Source: Pectobacterium araliae (GTDB lineage: Bacteria; Pseudomonadota; Gammaproteobacteria; Enterobacterales; Enterobacteriaceae). From it: 64,000 nucleotides of DNA. The stretch's first letter is position 1; every line of letters begins with the position of its first letter. Position numbers and translations under genes: made by a program. The stretch lies in the NCBI RefSeq assembly GCF_037076465.1, contig NZ_AP028908.1, positions 558,001 to 622,000 on the forward strand, in the 5' to 3' direction. The notes under the pieces are model-generated. The model saw only the letters and a list, made by a program, of their open reading frames with translations, had not been told where the DNA came from and searched no databases. This document shows positions 49,808-63,189 of the stretch, piece by piece.

Positions 49808-51715
49808 ATGGGTAAGATTATTGGTATCGACCTGGGTACAACCAACTCTTGTGTCGCGATTATTGACGGTACTCAGGTAAAAGTACTGGAAAATAGCGAA
49901 GGCGATCGCACCACGCCTTCAATCATTGCTTATACGCAAGACGGTGAAACTTTGGTTGGCCAACCGGCTAAACGTCAGGCAGTGACCAACCCAAAAAATA
50001 CACTGTTTGCTATCAAACGTCTGATTGGCCGTCGTTTTAAAGACGAAGAAGTTCAGCGCGATGCCAACATCATGCCGTATAAAATTATCGCGGCGGATAA
50101 TGGCGATGCATGGTTGGAAGTGAAAGATCAGAAAATGGCTCCGCCGCAGATTTCAGCTGAAGTGTTGAAAAAAATGAAGAAAACGGCGGAAGACTATCTG
50201 GGAGAGACTATCTCCGAAGCGGTCATCACCGTACCCGCTTACTTCAACGATGCACAGCGTCAGGCAACTAAAGATGCTGGCCGTATCGCGGGTCTGGAAG
50301 TCAAACGTATCATCAATGAACCGACAGCGGCAGCGCTGGCCTACGGTTTGGATAAAGAAGTCGGTAACCGCACTATCGCGGTTTACGACTTGGGCGGCGG
50401 TACGTTCGATATTTCCATCATCGAAATCGACGAAGTTGATGGCGAAAAAACTTTCGAAGTGTTGGCAACCAACGGTGACACTCACCTGGGTGGTGAAGAC
50501 TTTGATAGCCGTATGATCAACTATCTGGTTGACGAATTTAAGAAAGAGCAAGGTTTCGACCTGCGTAACGATCCGCTGGCAATGCAGCGTCTGAAAGAAG
50601 CGGCAGAAAAAGCCAAGATCGAGCTGTCTTCTGCACAGCAGACTGACGTTAACCTGCCGTACATCACGGCAGATGCTACCGGTCCTAAGCACCTGAACAT
50701 CAAAGTGACTCGTGCGAAACTGGAATCACTGGTAGAAGAGCTGGTGAGCCGTTCTCTGGAGCCGCTGAAAGTGGCATTGCAGGATGCTGGCCTGTCCGTT
50801 TCTGAAATTCAGGACGTGATTCTGGTTGGTGGTCAGACGCGTATGCCTCTGGTGCAGAAGAAAGTCGCTGACTTCTTCGGTAAAGAGCCACGTAAAGACG
50901 TGAACCCAGACGAAGCGGTTGCTATCGGTGCTGCGGTGCAGGGCGGTGTGTTGTCTGGTGACGTGAAAGACGTTCTGTTGCTGGACGTAAGCCCGCTGTC
51001 TCTGGGTATCGAAACCATGGGTGGAGTGATGACGGCGCTGATCGCCAAGAACACCACGATCCCGACGAAACACAGTCAAGTGTTCTCAACGGCGGAAGAC
51101 AACCAGTCTGCGGTAACGATTCACGTTCTGCAGGGTGAACGTAAGCGTGCGCATGACAACAAATCTCTGGGTCAGTTTAACCTGGATGGTATTCAGCCTG
51201 CGCCGCGCGGTATGCCGCAGATTGAAGTCACATTCGACATCGATGCTGACGGTATCCTGCACGTTTCCGCGAAAGACAAAAACAGCGGTCGCGAGCAGAA
51301 AATCACCATCAAGGCATCTTCTGGTCTGAATGAAGAAGAAATTCAGAAAATGGTTCGCGACGCAGAAGCGAACGCAGAATCTGACCGTAAGTTTGAAGAA
51401 CTGGTTCAGGCTCGTAACCAGGGCGATCACCTGCTGCACAGCACGCGTAAGCAGCTGGAAGAAGTGGGCGACAAACTGGCCGCTGATGATAAAACTGCCA
51501 TTGACGACGCACTGAAAGCGCTGGAAAGCGCACTGAAAGGCGAAGACAAAGCAGAAATCGAAGCGAAGATTCAGGCGCTGGTTCAGGTTTCCGGCAAGCT
51601 GCTGGAAGCGTCTCAGCCACAGCCAGGTGCTGAAGGTGCCGCTGATGATGCCTCTGCTCGTCGCGACGACGATGTCGTTGATGCTGAATTTGAAGAAGTA
51701 AAAGATAAAAAGTAA
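49808..51715 (+). CDS. dnaK: Hsp70 chaperone DnaK
   Basis: ATP-dependent Hsp70 chaperone working with DnaJ and GrpE, and regulator of sigma-32. The N-terminal [37 protein letters not shown] and [17 protein letters not shown]ase motifs and the substrate-binding part are present, ending in a charged tail ([19 protein letters not shown]). Length is 635 residues (E. coli 638). dnaJ follows after 108 bp. Confidence 0.98.
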   Translation: MGKIIGIDLGTTNSCVAIIDGTQVKVLENSEGDRTTPSIIAYTQDGETLVGQPAKRQAVTNPKNTLFAIKRLIGRRFKDEEVQRDANIMPYKIIAADNGDAWLEVKDQKMAPPQISAEVLKKMKKTAEDYLGETISEAVITVPAYFNDAQRQATKDAGRIAGLEVKRIINEPTAAALAYGLDKEVGNRTIAVYDLGGGTFDISIIEIDEVDGEKTFEVLATNGDTHLGGEDFDSRMINYLVDEFKKEQGFDLRNDPLAMQRLKEAAEKAKIELSSAQQTDVNLPYITADATGPKHLNIKVTRAKLESLVEELVSRSLEPLKVALQDAGLSVSEIQDVILVGGQTRMPLVQKKVADFFGKEPRKDVNPDEAVAIGAAVQGGVLSGDVKDVLLLDVSPLSLGIETMGGVMTALIAKNTTIPTKHSQVFSTAEDNQSAVTIHVLQGERKRAHDNKSLGQFNLDGIQPAPRGMPQIEVTFDIDADGILHVSAKDKNSGREQKITIKASSGLNEEEIQKMVRDAEANAESDRKFEELVQARNQGDHLLHSTRKQLEEVGDKLAADDKTAIDDALKALESALKGEDKAEIEAKIQALVQVSGKLLEASQPQPGAEGAADDASARRDDDVVDAEFEEVKDKK

Positions 51716-51765
51716 TCGCCCTTGAGCGGGCGCAGTAGCAGCCACAAGGCTATTGCTGGCAATCA

Positions 51766-51797
51766 GCACGGGCGTCGAGGAAACTCTGCGCCCGTGC
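51766..51797 (+). repeat. Hairpin in dnaK-dnaJ spacer
   Basis: Arms GCACGGGCG and CGCCCGTGC (51766-51774, 51789-51797) form a 9-bp stem without a T-run, so it is not a standard terminator. It may stabilise the dnaK mRNA end or reduce dnaJ expression relative to dnaK. Confidence 0.55.
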
Positions 51798-51823
51798 ACG
51801 CATGTTGAGGGGCAGGAAAATAA

Positions 51824-52960
51824 ATGGCGAAGCAAGATTATTACGAAAGCCTGGGCGTTGCTAAAAGCGCGGATGAGCGCGAAATAAAGAAAGCGTACAA
51901 GCGTCTGGCGATGAAGTACCACCCAGATCGTAATCAGGGTGATAGCGAGGCAGAAGCCAAGTTCAAAGAGATCAAAGAAGCCTACGAGATCCTTACCGAC
52001 GCGCAAAAACGTGCAGCCTACGACCAATATGGTCATGCGGCGTTTGAGCAAGGTGGTATGGGCGGAGGCGGTGGTGGCTTTGGCGGCGGCGGTGCTGATT
52101 TTGGTGATATTTTTGGCGACGTGTTCGGGGACATCTTTGGCGGTGGCCGTCGTCAGCGTGCAAGCCGTGGCTCCGATTTACGCTACAACATGGAGTTGAC
52201 GCTGGAAGAAGCGGTACGTGGCGTCACCAAAGAGATCCGTATTCCCGCGCTGGAAGAGTGTGATGTGTGCCACGGCAATGGCGCGAAGCCGGGTAGTTCG
52301 CCGGTCACCTGTCCAACCTGTCATGGTAACGGTCAGGTACAGATGCGTCAGGGCTTCTTTACTGTGCAGCAGGCCTGTCCGCACTGTCATGGTCGCGGCA
52401 AGATCATTAAAGATCCGTGCGTCAAATGTCATGGTCATGGTCGTGTAGAGAAGAGCAAAACGCTGTCGGTGAAAATTCCGGCGGGTGTGGACACGGGCGA
52501 CCGTATCCGTTTGTCCGGCGAGGGTGAAGCAGGCGAGCACGGCGCGCCGTCAGGCGATTTGTACGTTCAGGTGCAGGTTAAAGCGCACCCGATCTTCCAG
52601 CGTGAAGAAAACAATCTGTACTGCGAAGTGCCGATCAACTTTGCGATGGCAGCATTAGGCGGCGAGATTGAAGTCCCGACGCTGGATGGCCGCGTGAAGC
52701 TGAAAGTGCCTGCGGAAACGCAAACTGGAAAACTGTTCCGTATGCGCGGCAAAGGTGTGAAATCGGTTCGCGGCGGTGCACAGGGCGATCTGCTGTGCCG
52801 CGTGGTTGTGGAAACGCCGGTTAATCTGAATGAGCGCCAGAGACAACTGCTGCAAGAACTCGATGAGAGCTTCGGTGGCCCGTCTGGCGAAAGAAACAGC
52901 CCACGCTCGAAAAACTTTTTCGATGGCGTGAAGAAGTTTTTCGACGACTTGACCCGTTAA
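51824..52960 (+). CDS. dnaJ: Hsp40 co-chaperone DnaJ
   Basis: J-domain co-chaperone that stimulates DnaK ATP hydrolysis. The J domain has YHPDRNQGD with HPD at about residues 33-35; a Gly/Phe-rich linker follows (about 75-105); four CxxCxGxG zinc motifs are present ([36 protein letters not shown]). Length is 378 residues (E. coli 376). Confidence 0.98.
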   Translation: MAKQDYYESLGVAKSADEREIKKAYKRLAMKYHPDRNQGDSEAEAKFKEIKEAYEILTDAQKRAAYDQYGHAAFEQGGMGGGGGGFGGGGADFGDIFGDVFGDIFGGGRRQRASRGSDLRYNMELTLEEAVRGVTKEIRIPALEECDVCHGNGAKPGSSPVTCPTCHGNGQVQMRQGFFTVQQACPHCHGRGKIIKDPCVKCHGHGRVEKSKTLSVKIPAGVDTGDRIRLSGEGEAGEHGAPSGDLYVQVQVKAHPIFQREENNLYCEVPINFAMAALGGEIEVPTLDGRVKLKVPAETQTGKLFRMRGKGVKSVRGGAQGDLLCRVVVETPVNLNERQRQLLQELDESFGGPSGERNSPRSKNFFDGVKKFFDDLTR

Positions 52961-52988
52961 TCGCTTCTCGTTAACGCGTGACAGAAAG

Positions 52989-53017
52989 ACCGGTGGGGTA
53001 AACCCGCCGGTTTTTTT
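52989..53017 (+). terminator. dnaKJ operon terminator
   Basis: Stem ACCGGTGGG / CCCGCCGGT with one G-T pair (52989-52997, 53003-53011), followed by seven T. Strong intrinsic terminator. Confidence 0.9.
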
Positions 53018-53247
53018 ATGACGGACGTCCTTATCCGTCACCTTGCGGCCGTTGCTGCGCGACGTTGAAAAACGCTCCCGACATTTTTTTATTCCTTCCC
53101 CTAGATAGCCTCAATTCAATAACTCGATTTTTTCGAGTGTTAAGCCAGTTTTAATCTGCTTTTAACGAGTGATTGTATTGCGTAATCTTGCCAGCAAGAA
53201 AGCGGACGCTGGGTATTGACGTTCGTGCCTGATGGGAGATTAAGTCA

Positions 53248-54444
53248 ATGATAACAATGATTCGCCGCTTTATTCGATTGGATGCGGCAGCGGGTGTGAT
53301 GCTAATGATGGCAACGGTGTTGGCGATCGTATTTGCTAACTGGTCTGTTACTGCTGTGGGCTATCAACAATTCCTGATGATACCAGTGGAAATACGGTTT
53401 GGCGCGCTGGAAATCAATAAGAACCTGCTGCTGTGGATCAATGATGGCCTGATGGCGATTTTTTTCCTGCTGATTGGTCTGGAAGTAAAACGCGAGTTAG
53501 TCGAAGGCACATTAGCCAGTCGCCAGCAGGCGATGTTGCCATTGGCTGCGGCGGTAGGTGGAATGATTTTCCCCGCTTTGCTCTTTCTGCTTTTTAATGC
53601 GAATGATGAGGTGACGCGGGCTGGCTGGGCGATTCCCGCTGCGACAGATATCGCGTTTGCCATCGGGGTACTGACGCTATTGGGCAAGCGCGTTCCCGCA
53701 GGGTTAAAAGTCTTCCTGCTGGCGCTGGCGATCATTGACGATCTGGGGGCGATCCTGATTATCGCTCTGTTTTATACGCAGCAGATCTTCTGGCCTGCGT
53801 TGGGCGGTGCGGTGCTGGCGATTGCGGTGCTGGCCTATATGAACAGGCAGCAGGTTGGTAAAACTTCTGCCTATTTGCTGGTGGGGAGCGTCTTGTGGGT
53901 CTGCATTCTGAGATGTGGCGTTCATGCGACGCTTGCTGGGGTGATCGTCGGATTCTTTATTCCTTTACGTACGTCCAACGGGGAATCTTCTCCGGCAACC
54001 ACGCTGGAACATGGCTTACAAACGTGGGTCGCGTTTCTGATTATTCCATTGTTTGCCTTCGCTAACGCAGGCATTGTGCTACAGGGGATTGTGCTGGAAA
54101 AACTGTTTTCCCCGTTGAGTCTCGGTATCGCGACTGGACTGCTGATGGGTAAACCGCTGGGTATTACCTTGTTCAGTTGGCTAATCATTCGACTGGGCTA
54201 TGCGCGTCTGCCCGCTGGCGTGCGCTTTAACCAGATCATGGCGGTTTCTGTGCTGTGTGGTATTGGTTTTACTATGTCGATATTTATTACGCTGTTGGCA
54301 TTTTCTGGCGGTGATGCAGAATTGATTACCTATGCCAAGTTGGGAATCTTACTGGCGTCAGGGCTGGCGGCGCTGCTTGGCTATTTGGCATTGCACGGGG
54401 TGTTGCCAGTGCTGGACAAGGCGATTCAGCCGTGTAAGGGTTGA
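53248..54444 (+). CDS. nhaA: Na+/H+ antiporter NhaA
   Basis: Inner-membrane antiporter exporting Na+ in exchange for H+ at high salt or alkaline pH. About 12 membrane helices are readable. The paired ion-binding Asp residues lie in [19 protein letters not shown] at about residues 164-165, and [15 protein letters not shown] forms the adjacent helix. Length is 398 residues (E. coli 388). It directly precedes its regulator nhaR. mokC/hokC, found before nhaA in E. coli, is absent. Confidence 0.97.
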   Translation: MITMIRRFIRLDAAAGVMLMMATVLAIVFANWSVTAVGYQQFLMIPVEIRFGALEINKNLLLWINDGLMAIFFLLIGLEVKRELVEGTLASRQQAMLPLAAAVGGMIFPALLFLLFNANDEVTRAGWAIPAATDIAFAIGVLTLLGKRVPAGLKVFLLALAIIDDLGAILIIALFYTQQIFWPALGGAVLAIAVLAYMNRQQVGKTSAYLLVGSVLWVCILRCGVHATLAGVIVGFFIPLRTSNGESSPATTLEHGLQTWVAFLIIPLFAFANAGIVLQGIVLEKLFSPLSLGIATGLLMGKPLGITLFSWLIIRLGYARLPAGVRFNQIMAVSVLCGIGFTMSIFITLLAFSGGDAELITYAKLGILLASGLAALLGYLALHGVLPVLDKAIQPCKG

Positions 54445-54476
54445 TGCTATGCCGGAGGCGCGAAGAGGAGGCGGGT

Positions 54477-55391
54477 GTGTCTCATTTGAATTTTAACCAT
54501 CTCTATTATTTCTGGCAGGTGTATAAGTCGGGCTCCGTTGCTGGTGCGGCAGAGACGCTGTTCTTAACGCCGCAGACCATTACCGGGCAAATTAAATGTC
54601 TGGAAGAACGTTTGCAGGGCAAACTTTTCAAGCGCAAAGGGCGAGGGCTGGAACCGACGGAACTGGGGCAGTTGGTCTTTCGCTATGCAGATAGCATGTT
54701 CCAACTCAGCCAGGAAATGTTGGATATTGTGAACTACCGCAAAGAATCGAATCTGCTATTCGACGTTGGCGTGGCAGATGCGCTGTCCAAACGGCTGGTG
54801 AGCCGGGTGCTGGAAACGGTCGTGACGGAACAGGAACATATCCATTTGCGCTGCTTTGAGTCGACGCACGAAATGCTGTTGGAGCAGTTGAGCCAGCATA
54901 AGCTGGATATGATTCTGTCGGATTGCCCGGTGGATTCAACGCAGCAGGAAGGGCTGTTTTCAATCAAACTAGGCGAGTGTGGGATGAGCTTTTATTGTAA
55001 ACGCCCGCAGCCTGAGCAGCCTTTCCCCGCCTGTCTTGAACAACGTAAATTGCTGATTCCAGGGCGGAGAACCATGCTGGGACGGAAGCTATTGAATTGG
55101 TTTACGGCGCAGAATATTCAGGCAGATATTTTGGGTGAGTTTGATGATGCGGCGCTGATGACGGCGTTTGGCATTAATAACGATGCGATTTTCGTTGCGC
55201 CGTCGCTGTATGCCAATGAAATCTACCTGCAGGGGAATATTGTCGAGATTGGTAGGATCGAGAACATTCAGGACGAGTATTATGCGATCTTTGCGGCCAG
55301 AATGATCCAGCACCCCGCGGTACAGCGTGTCTGTAACGCAGATTTTTCAGCGCTCTTTTGTGATACCGCAGACGCAAAAAAACCGGCCTAA
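54477..55391 (+). CDS. nhaR: LysR-type activator NhaR
   Basis: Na+-responsive LysR-family activator of nhaA. The start is taken as GTG at 54477 ([20 protein letters not shown]), because AGGAGG lies 5 bp upstream and this matches the E. coli N-terminus; the frame is open to 54441 but overlaps nhaA with unrelated residues. HTH residues [17 protein letters not shown] lie near 20-40. Length is 304 residues (E. coli 301). Its stop codon lies in the loop of the shared terminator. Confidence 0.95.
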   Translation: MSHLNFNHLYYFWQVYKSGSVAGAAETLFLTPQTITGQIKCLEERLQGKLFKRKGRGLEPTELGQLVFRYADSMFQLSQEMLDIVNYRKESNLLFDVGVADALSKRLVSRVLETVVTEQEHIHLRCFESTHEMLLEQLSQHKLDMILSDCPVDSTQQEGLFSIKLGECGMSFYCKRPQPEQPFPACLEQRKLLIPGRRTMLGRKLLNWFTAQNIQADILGEFDDAALMTAFGINNDAIFVAPSLYANEIYLQGNIVEIGRIENIQDEYYAIFAARMIQHPAVQRVCNADFSALFCDTADAKKPA

Positions 55392-55403
55392 GCCGGTTTT
55401 TTT
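55376..55403. terminator. Bidirectional terminator of nhaR and rpsT
   Basis: Perfect stem AAAAAAACCGGC / GCCGGTTTTTTT (55376-55387, 55392-55403) with loop CTAA. The A- and T-runs serve both strands. The nhaR stop codon (55389-55391) is inside the loop. Confidence 0.92.
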
Positions 55404-55426
55404 AGCAACAGCACGCAGATGCGTGA

Positions 55427-55690
55427 TTATTGCATGGCGTTGATGCGCGCAACCAGATTGGATTTATGACGTGCAGCTTTGTTCTTGTGAATCAGACCTT
55501 TACCAGCCTGGCGATCCACGATCGGTTGCATGTCATTAAACGCTTTCTGTGCCACTTCTTTATCGCCAGTAGCGATCGCCGCGTATACTTTCTTGATGAA
55601 AGTACGCATCATTGAGCGACGGCTTGCGTTATGCTTACGGCGCTTCTCAGATTGTACGGCGCGTTTCTTAGCTGATTTGATATTAGCCAA
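55427..55690 (-). CDS. rpsT: 30S ribosomal protein S20
   Basis: Small-subunit protein of 87 residues (E. coli 87). The product begins (M)[19 protein letters not shown] and is read from the TTG at 55690; E. coli rpsT also uses UUG, and this start is part of its autoregulation. No ATG in the right place exists: the upstream in-frame ATG at 55780 would add 30 unrelated residues. The rest of the protein is strongly basic, as expected. Confidence 0.96.
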   Translation of the reverse strand: MANIKSAKKRAVQSEKRRKHNASRRSMMRTFIKKVYAAIATGDKEVAQKAFNDMQPIVDRQAGKGLIHKNKAARHKSNLVARINAMQ

Positions 55691-56115
55691 GGTCCAACTC
55701 CCAAATATATTCAATCGAGGACAATTCAAAGGCCGTGGAATATGCTCGTTTAGCCTTCGTTTGTCAATGGATTTGTGCAAATAAGCGTCGTTTGTACGTC
55801 GACACTTGTTACGTTGTGATGGCGCAGGATTTTAGCAGCTTCACGCGGTGGAATACAGCCTTTCGCATCATAATTTCATCCTGAATTTGATAAAGCCCTG
55901 TCTGCTATCGGTAAAGTCGGATTGGATGGGACATCCGCTGCTTGGATATTCTGCATATGAGCCTTATTCATCAATGATTCAGCTAAAAAACGTACAAATA
56001 CCAGCACGATTTATAGGGTGGCTGCAAAAGGCGCGAATCGCGGGTTAACCTTACTCGCTGTACAAGGTATAATCCGCCGATTTCCATAATATTAACCCTT
56101 TGTTCTGGGCCAGCC
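55691..56115. other. Intergenic region between rpsT and ribF
   Basis: About 425 bp between divergent genes, with promoters for both. A 66-codon open frame at 55848-56048 has no recognisable protein similarity and I do not call it. Part of this region resembles non-coding sequence upstream of ribF in E. coli. Confidence 0.5.
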
Positions 56116-57057
56116 ATGCAGCTAATTCGCGGTATACACAATCTTCGGGCACACCATTATGGCTGTGTGCTCACTATTGGTAATTTTGATGGTGTGCACC
56201 TCGGACACCAAATGCTGCTCGAACGACTGAAGCAGGAAGGTCGCGCTCGTGGGCTGCCGGTGATGGTCATGATTTTTGAACCGCAGCCGCTGGAGCTCTT
56301 TGCTGCGGAAAAAGCACCCGCACGTTTGACGCGTCTGCGTGACAAGGTGAAATATCTGGCGCAGGCTGGTGTGGACTATCTGTTGTGTGTCAAATTCGAT
56401 GCGTGTTTTGCCGCCAATGATGCCGAGACATTCGTCTCTTCTCTGCTGGTGAAGAAACTCGGCGTGAAGTTCCTGGTGGTGGGCGATGACTTCCGCTTCG
56501 GGGCTGGTCGTCAGGGTGATTTCCTGTTATTACAGAAGGCTGGGCGTGAGTCGGGGTTCGATGTCATCAGCACCGATTCGTTCTGTAATGGTGGCAAACG
56601 TGTCAGTAGCACGGCGGTACGTGAAGCGCTCAGTCGTGATGAGCTTGAACTGGCAGAAAGCCTGTTGGGCCACCCTTACTGTATTTCCGGGCGCGTAGAA
56701 CATGGCAAAGCGCTGGGAAGAACCATTGGGTTCCCGACGGCCAATCTACCGCTAAAACGTCAGGTTTCCCCTGTCAGCGGCGTATATGCCGTCAGCGTTT
56801 ATGGGCTGGGGCAAGAACCGCTGCCGGGCGTCGCCAATATTGGCACACGTCCGACCGTAAACGGTGACAAACGCCAGCAGCTTGAAGTGCATTTGCTGGA
56901 CGTGACGATGAACCTCTATGGTCGTCATATTGAAGTCGTACTGCGTAAAAAGATCCGTAATGAACAGCGTTTTGCTTCGATCGATGCGTTAAAACAGCAA
57001 ATCGCCGATGATGTGGTGACCGCCCGGACGTTCTTCGGGTTAAAGACACCGGTTTAA
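56116..57057 (+). CDS. ribF: Bifunctional riboflavin kinase / FAD synthetase
   Basis: Phosphorylates riboflavin to FMN and adenylates it to FAD. The N-terminal FAD synthetase part has [20 protein letters not shown] (about residues 18-37); the C-terminal kinase part has [19 protein letters not shown] and the [13 protein letters not shown] segment. Length is 313 residues, identical to E. coli. It starts the ribF-ileS-lspA-fkpB-ispH series. Confidence 0.97.
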   Translation: MQLIRGIHNLRAHHYGCVLTIGNFDGVHLGHQMLLERLKQEGRARGLPVMVMIFEPQPLELFAAEKAPARLTRLRDKVKYLAQAGVDYLLCVKFDACFAANDAETFVSSLLVKKLGVKFLVVGDDFRFGAGRQGDFLLLQKAGRESGFDVISTDSFCNGGKRVSSTAVREALSRDELELAESLLGHPYCISGRVEHGKALGRTIGFPTANLPLKRQVSPVSGVYAVSVYGLGQEPLPGVANIGTRPTVNGDKRQQLEVHLLDVTMNLYGRHIEVVLRKKIRNEQRFASIDALKQQIADDVVTARTFFGLKTPV

Positions 57058-57088
57058 TTTTTCTAGCCGAAACGAAATCGAGAATCTA

Positions 57089-59902
57089 ATGAGTGACTAT
57101 AAGACTACCCTGAACTTGCCGGAAACAGGGTTCCCGATGCGTGGCGATCTGGCCAAGCGCGAACCTGACATGCTGAAACGTTGGTATGAGCAGGATCTGT
57201 ACGGGATTATTCGCAATGCGAAGAAGGGAAAGAAGACCTTCATTTTGCACGATGGCCCTCCGTACGCGAACGGCAGTATTCACATTGGTCACTCAGTTAA
57301 CAAGATTCTGAAAGATATTATTGTTAAATCGAAAGGCCTGTCTGGCTACGATTCCCCTTATGTGCCGGGCTGGGACTGTCATGGTCTGCCGATTGAACTG
57401 AAAGTCGAACAACTGATCGGTAAACCGGGCGAGAAAGTCAGCGCAGCAGAATTCCGTGCTGAGTGCCGTAAATATGCGGCGGAGCAGATTGTTGGTCAGA
57501 AAGCCGATTTTATTCGTCTTGGCGTGCTGGGTGACTGGGATCGCCCTTACCTGACGATGGATTTCAAAACCGAAGCGAACATCATTCGTGCATTGGGTCG
57601 CATTATTGAAAACGGTCACCTGCACAAAGGGGCGAAGCCGGTTCACTGGTGCGTAGACTGCGGCTCCTCACTGGCAGAAGCAGAAGTTGAATATTACGAC
57701 AAAACGTCTCCATCTATTGATGTCGCGTTTAACGCAAGCGATGTCGCGGCGGTCTTAGCCAAATTTGGCGTGAGCAACGTAGACGGCCCCGTGTCTCTGG
57801 TGATCTGGACGACGACACCGTGGACGCTGCCAGCAAACCGCGCGATCTCACTGAACGCGGAGTTCGATTATCAACTGGTACAAATTGATGGTCAGGCGCT
57901 GATTCTGGCGGCCGATCTGGTTGAAAGCGTGATGAAACGCATTGGTGTGACTCAGTGGATTGTGCTGAGCGACTGTAAGGGCGCGGATCTTGAACTGCTA
58001 CGCTTCAAACATCCGTTCCTGGGCTTCGATGTACCGGCCATTTTGGGCGACCACGTGACGCTGGATGCCGGTACGGGTGCGGTACACACCGCTGGTGGTC
58101 ACGGTCCTGACGACTACGTGATCAGCCAGAAGTACAATCTGGAAATCGCCAACCCGGTGGGACCGAACGGCTGCTACCTGAGCGGCACCTATCCTGAGTT
58201 GGATGGTAAATTCGTTTTCAAAGCCAACGATCTGATCGTTGAAATCCTGCGTGAAAAAGGCATGTTGCTGCATGTAGAAAAATTGCAGCACAGCTATCCG
58301 TGCTGCTGGCGTCATAAATCACCGATTATTTTCCGTGCCACGCCACAATGGTTTGTCAGCATGGATCAGAAAGGCCTACGTAAGCAGTCGCTGTCTGAAA
58401 TCAAAGGTGTGCAGTGGATTCCTGATTGGGGCCAGGCACGTATTGAGTCGATGGTCGCCAACCGTCCTGACTGGTGTATCTCCCGTCAGCGTACCTGGGG
58501 CGTGCCAATGTCGCTGTTCGTTCACAAAGAGACGGAAGAACTGCATCCGCGTACTGCTGAACTGATTGAAGCGGTGGCAAAGCGTGTTGAAGCCGATGGC
58601 ATTCAGGCATGGTGGGATCTCGATCCGGCTGATGTGCTGGGCGCAGACGCTGATAATTATGTCAAAGTGCCAGACACGCTGGACGTGTGGTTCGATTCTG
58701 GATCAACGCATGCGTCCGTGGTGGATGCTCGTCCTGAATTCGGCGGTCACTCAGCAGATATGTATCTGGAAGGGTCTGACCAACATCGTGGCTGGTTCAT
58801 GTCTTCTCTGATGATCTCCACGGCGATTAAAGGTAAAGCACCTTATCGTCAGGTGTTAACCCACGGTTTCACCGTTGATGGTCAGGGTCGTAAGATGTCC
58901 AAGTCGATCGGGAATACCGTGAGCCCGCAGGACGTGACGAACAAACTCGGTGCTGACATTCTGCGCCTGTGGATCGGCTCAACGGATTACTCTGGTGAAA
59001 TCGCCGTATCCGATGAGATCCTGAAACGTTCCGCTGATGCCTACCGTCGTATTCGTAACACTGCGCGTTTCTTGCTGGCGAACCTGAATGGGTTTGATCC
59101 ACAGAAAGATAGTGTGAAACCAGAAGACATGGTGGTGCTGGATCGCTGGGCGGTTAGCTGTGCGAAAGCCGCGCAGGATGAGATCCTCGAAGCCTATGAA
59201 AGCTACGATTTCCACCGTGTGGTACAGCGCCTGATGCAGTTCTGCTCGATCGAGATGGGGTCGTTCTACCTGGATATCATCAAAGATCGTCAATACACGG
59301 CAAAAAGCGACAGTGTTGCACGCCGTAGCTGCCAGACTGCGCTATACCATATCTCAGAAGCATTGGTTCGTTGGATGGCACCGATTATGTCCTTCACGGC
59401 GGATGAAATTTGGAGCTACCTGCCGGGCGAACGTGCGCAGTACGTGTTTACCGAAGAGTGGTATGACGGTCTGTTCGCGCTGGATGATACTGAAACGATG
59501 AACGATGCGTTCTGGACGGATATCCTGAAAGTACGTAGCGAAGTGAACAAAGTCATTGAGCAGGCGCGTAATGATAAGCGCATCGGTGGTTCGCTGGAAG
59601 CGTCCGTCACGCTGTACGCTGATGCTAATCTGGCAGGCAAGCTGAACCAGCTACAGCAGGAACTGCACTTTGCGCTGTTGACGTCAAAAGCGCGGGTGGA
59701 ACGTTATGAAAATGCGCCGGATAGCGCGCAGGCAACGGAACTCACCGGACTGAAAATTGCCTTAAGTGAGGCAGAAGGGCACAAGTGTCCACGCTGCTGG
59801 CATTACGAGACGGATATTGGTAGCAATGCCGAGCATCCTGAAGTGTGTGGTCGCTGTGCGACTAACGTAGGCGGTAATGGCGAAGAGCGTAAATTTGTCT
59901 GA
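57089..59902 (+). CDS. ileS: Isoleucyl-tRNA synthetase
   Basis: Class I aminoacyl-tRNA synthetase charging tRNA-Ile. The HIGH motif lies in [20 protein letters not shown] near residue 64; the CP1 editing domain follows; KMSKS is in [15 protein letters not shown] near residue 600; the C-terminal zinc pairs are CPRCW and CGRC. Length is 937 residues (E. coli 938). Its stop codon overlaps the lspA start (TGATG). Confidence 0.98.
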   Translation: MSDYKTTLNLPETGFPMRGDLAKREPDMLKRWYEQDLYGIIRNAKKGKKTFILHDGPPYANGSIHIGHSVNKILKDIIVKSKGLSGYDSPYVPGWDCHGLPIELKVEQLIGKPGEKVSAAEFRAECRKYAAEQIVGQKADFIRLGVLGDWDRPYLTMDFKTEANIIRALGRIIENGHLHKGAKPVHWCVDCGSSLAEAEVEYYDKTSPSIDVAFNASDVAAVLAKFGVSNVDGPVSLVIWTTTPWTLPANRAISLNAEFDYQLVQIDGQALILAADLVESVMKRIGVTQWIVLSDCKGADLELLRFKHPFLGFDVPAILGDHVTLDAGTGAVHTAGGHGPDDYVISQKYNLEIANPVGPNGCYLSGTYPELDGKFVFKANDLIVEILREKGMLLHVEKLQHSYPCCWRHKSPIIFRATPQWFVSMDQKGLRKQSLSEIKGVQWIPDWGQARIESMVANRPDWCISRQRTWGVPMSLFVHKETEELHPRTAELIEAVAKRVEADGIQAWWDLDPADVLGADADNYVKVPDTLDVWFDSGSTHASVVDARPEFGGHSADMYLEGSDQHRGWFMSSLMISTAIKGKAPYRQVLTHGFTVDGQGRKMSKSIGNTVSPQDVTNKLGADILRLWIGSTDYSGEIAVSDEILKRSADAYRRIRNTARFLLANLNGFDPQKDSVKPEDMVVLDRWAVSCAKAAQDEILEAYESYDFHRVVQRLMQFCSIEMGSFYLDIIKDRQYTAKSDSVARRSCQTALYHISEALVRWMAPIMSFTADEIWSYLPGERAQYVFTEEWYDGLFALDDTETMNDAFWTDILKVRSEVNKVIEQARNDKRIGGSLEASVTLYADANLAGKLNQLQQELHFALLTSKARVERYENAPDSAQATELTGLKIALSEAEGHKCPRCWHYETDIGSNAEHPEVCGRCATNVGGNGEERKFV

Positions 59903-60414
59903 TGAATAACATTTGTTCGAGCGGATTGCGCTGGCTCTGGCTGGCGCTACTGGTTCTTGTTATCGACCTTGGCAGCAAGCAGTGGATTCTTGCCCACTTT
60001 GCGCTGGGAGATACGGTGCCAGTGATGCCTTCTTTGAATCTGCATTACGCCCGTAACTATGGCGCAGCATTCAGCTTCCTGGCGGATAAAGGTGGCTGGC
60101 AGCGCTGGTTTTTTGCCGGTATCGCGATTGCGATTGTGGTTGCACTACTGGTGATGATGTACCGTGGCAACGTCAAGCAGAAGCTCAATAACATTGCCTA
60201 TTCGCTGATTATCGGCGGTGCATTGGGCAATCTGTTTGACCGGACATGGCACGGTTTTGTCGTTGATTTCATCGACTTCTATGTCGGTGACTGGCACTTC
60301 GCTACCTTTAACCTTGCCGATACCGCTATCTGTATTGGTGCGGCGCTCATCGTACTGGAAGGGTTTTTCAGTACGCATGATGATACTGATACCGTTAAGC
60401 AAAAGGGTCACTGA
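59902..60414 (+). CDS. lspA: Prolipoprotein signal peptidase
   Basis: Inner-membrane aspartic protease that removes the signal peptide from lipoproteins such as LoiP encoded in this window. Four membrane helices are readable. The catalytic Asp pair lies in [14 protein letters not shown] and [24 protein letters not shown] is another family motif. Length is 170 residues (E. coli 164). It overlaps ileS by one base and fkpB by one base, so translation is coupled. Confidence 0.97.
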   Translation: MNNICSSGLRWLWLALLVLVIDLGSKQWILAHFALGDTVPVMPSLNLHYARNYGAAFSFLADKGGWQRWFFAGIAIAIVVALLVMMYRGNVKQKLNNIAYSLIIGGALGNLFDRTWHGFVVDFIDFYVGDWHFATFNLADTAICIGAALIVLEGFFSTHDDTDTVKQKGH

Positions 60415-60887
60415 TGTCCGAGACTGTGCAGCACAACAGCGCGCTGCTGGTGCATTTTATCCTGACGCTGGAGGATGGTTCTGCGGCCGAATCCACGCGT
60501 GAGCGCGGCAAGCCAGCGCTGTTTCGCCTTGGCGACGGCAGCCTGTCTGACGCGTTGGAACAACATCTGTTGGGATTGCAGCGTGGCGATAAACGCAAGT
60601 TTACGCTGCCGCCAGAGTCGGCCTTTGGGCCGACCAATCCGAACCTGATCCAGTTTTTTTTACGTCGTGATTTTGCCCAGACTGGCGTGCCGGATGTTGG
60701 CACCATCATGCTGTTCAGCGGCGTTGCTGGGAATGATATGCCGGGAATTATCCGTGATGTGACTGAAGAGTCAGTCACGGTGGATTTCAACCATCCTTTA
60801 TCTGGTCAGGCGATTACCTTCGATCTTGAAGTGCTGGACATTGATCCCGTACAACAGGAGGCATCACATGCAGATTCTGCTGGCTAA
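60414..60887 (+). CDS. fkpB: FKBP-type peptidyl-prolyl isomerase
   Basis: Small FKBP-type prolyl isomerase (SlpA-like). The FKBP domain has [20 protein letters not shown] and [20 protein letters not shown] at the N-terminal half and an inserted IF flap domain ([18 protein letters not shown]). Length is 157 residues (E. coli about 149); the C-terminus is extended and overlaps the next gene by 20 nt. Confidence 0.95.
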   Translation: MSETVQHNSALLVHFILTLEDGSAAESTRERGKPALFRLGDGSLSDALEQHLLGLQRGDKRKFTLPPESAFGPTNPNLIQFFLRRDFAQTGVPDVGTIMLFSGVAGNDMPGIIRDVTEESVTVDFNHPLSGQAITFDLEVLDIDPVQQEASHADSAG

Positions 60888-61818
60888 TCCACGTGGCTTC
60901 TGTGCGGGTGTCGATCGTGCTATCAGCATTGTGGAACGTGCGCTGGAGCTTTTTGGTACGCCGATCTACGTTCGTCATGAAGTGGTTCACAATCGCTATG
61001 TGGTTAATGGCTTACGTGAACGCGGCGCGATTTTTATTGAGCAGATCGAAGATGTGCCGGACGGTGCGATTCTGATTTTCTCTGCGCATGGCGTTTCACA
61101 AGCGGTACGTAATGAAGCCAAAAACCGCGACCTGACGGTATTCGATGCGACCTGTCCTTTGGTAACCAAGGTGCATATGGAAGTGGCCAGAGCCAGTAAG
61201 AAAGGCGTAGAAGCCATTCTTATCGGGCATGCTGGACACCCCGAGGTTGAGGGAACGATGGGGCAGTACAGCAATGCGGATGGCGGCATGTATCTGGTAG
61301 AGTCCCCCGAGGATGTCTGGCAGCTACAGGTAAAAGATGAAACTAATCTGAGCTTTATGACGCAGACCACGCTTTCTGTTGATGATACCTATGCGGTGAT
61401 TGATGCATTGCGTGAGCGTTTTCCGCAGATTGTCGGTCCGCGTAAAGATGACATCTGTTATGCCACGACCAATCGTCAGGAAGCCGTTCGTCATTTGTCG
61501 GATAAAGCGGATGTCGTGTTTGTCGTGGGGTCTAAAAACTCCTCAAACTCCAACCGCCTTGCTGAATTGGCACAGAGAGCCGGGAAAGCGGCTTATCTGA
61601 TTGATGCCGCCGAGGATATCCAGGAATCATGGGTAGCGGGCGTTTCGCAGGTTGGTGTCACCGCAGGGGCATCGGCACCGGATATTCTGGTACAACAGGT
61701 GATCCAGCGCCTGAAAGAATTGGGCGGCAAGGTTGCGATTGAAATGCAAGGGCGTGAAGAAAACATCGTCTTTGAAGTGCCCAAAGAGCTGCGTGTTGAA
61801 GTCAAACAGATAGATTAA
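60868..61818 (+). CDS. ispH: 4-hydroxy-3-methylbut-2-enyl diphosphate reductase
   Basis: Last step of the MEP isoprenoid pathway, forming IPP and DMAPP with a [4Fe-4S] cluster. Start ATG at 60868 ([18 protein letters not shown]). The three cluster Cys residues are at about 12 (PRGFCAGVD), 96 (FDATCPLVT) and 197 (DDICYATTN). Length is 316 residues, the E. coli length. AGGAGG lies just upstream of the start, inside fkpB. Confidence 0.97.
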   Translation: MQILLANPRGFCAGVDRAISIVERALELFGTPIYVRHEVVHNRYVVNGLRERGAIFIEQIEDVPDGAILIFSAHGVSQAVRNEAKNRDLTVFDATCPLVTKVHMEVARASKKGVEAILIGHAGHPEVEGTMGQYSNADGGMYLVESPEDVWQLQVKDETNLSFMTQTTLSVDDTYAVIDALRERFPQIVGPRKDDICYATTNRQEAVRHLSDKADVVFVVGSKNSSNSNRLAELAQRAGKAAYLIDAAEDIQESWVAGVSQVGVTAGASAPDILVQQVIQRLKELGGKVAIEMQGREENIVFEVPKELRVEVKQID

Positions 61819-61828
61819 TGCTGTTTCT

Positions 61829-61861
61829 GCGGTAGGGCTAGGCTAAAGCCCTATCGCTTTT
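61829..61861 (+). terminator. ispH terminator
   Basis: Stem GCGGTAGGGCT / AGCCCTATCGC with one G-T pair (61829-61839, 61847-61857), loop AGGCTAA, followed by TTTTA. It ends the ribF-to-ispH series. Confidence 0.8.
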
Positions 61862-62983
<1,122 letters not shown>

Positions 62984-63017
62984 TATTTTTATTTTTCATA
63001 GGATTTATATCTAACTG

Positions 63018-63053
63018 AAAAAGGTGGGTGTTTTTACGTTCACCTTTTCTTTT
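63018..63053 (+). terminator. dapB terminator
   Basis: Stem AAAAGGTG / CACCTTTT (63019-63026, 63041-63048) with a long loop, ending in a T-rich tail. Moderate strength. Confidence 0.65.
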
Positions 63054-63189
63054 ATCTTGTTGGCTTGTTTTTTCTATCATCATTGGTATTTGTTTGTGTT
63101 TTATTCTGTTTTTTAGTGATGATTTTCCCTCCTTACTCCCAAAATGTCCTTTGCTGGTGATTTGTTACTCTTATTTTAGCAATGTTGTC

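Noticed and set aside
51086..52051. Open frame of 321 codons on the minus strand across the dnaK 3' end and dnaJ
   Set aside because: It spans two conserved genes antisense and its translation is rich in Phe/Arg typical of reverse-frame artefacts.
55848..56048. 66-codon open frame between rpsT and ribF
   Set aside because: The nucleotide sequence resembles E. coli non-coding sequence there more than any protein; E. coli yaaY is doubtful itself.
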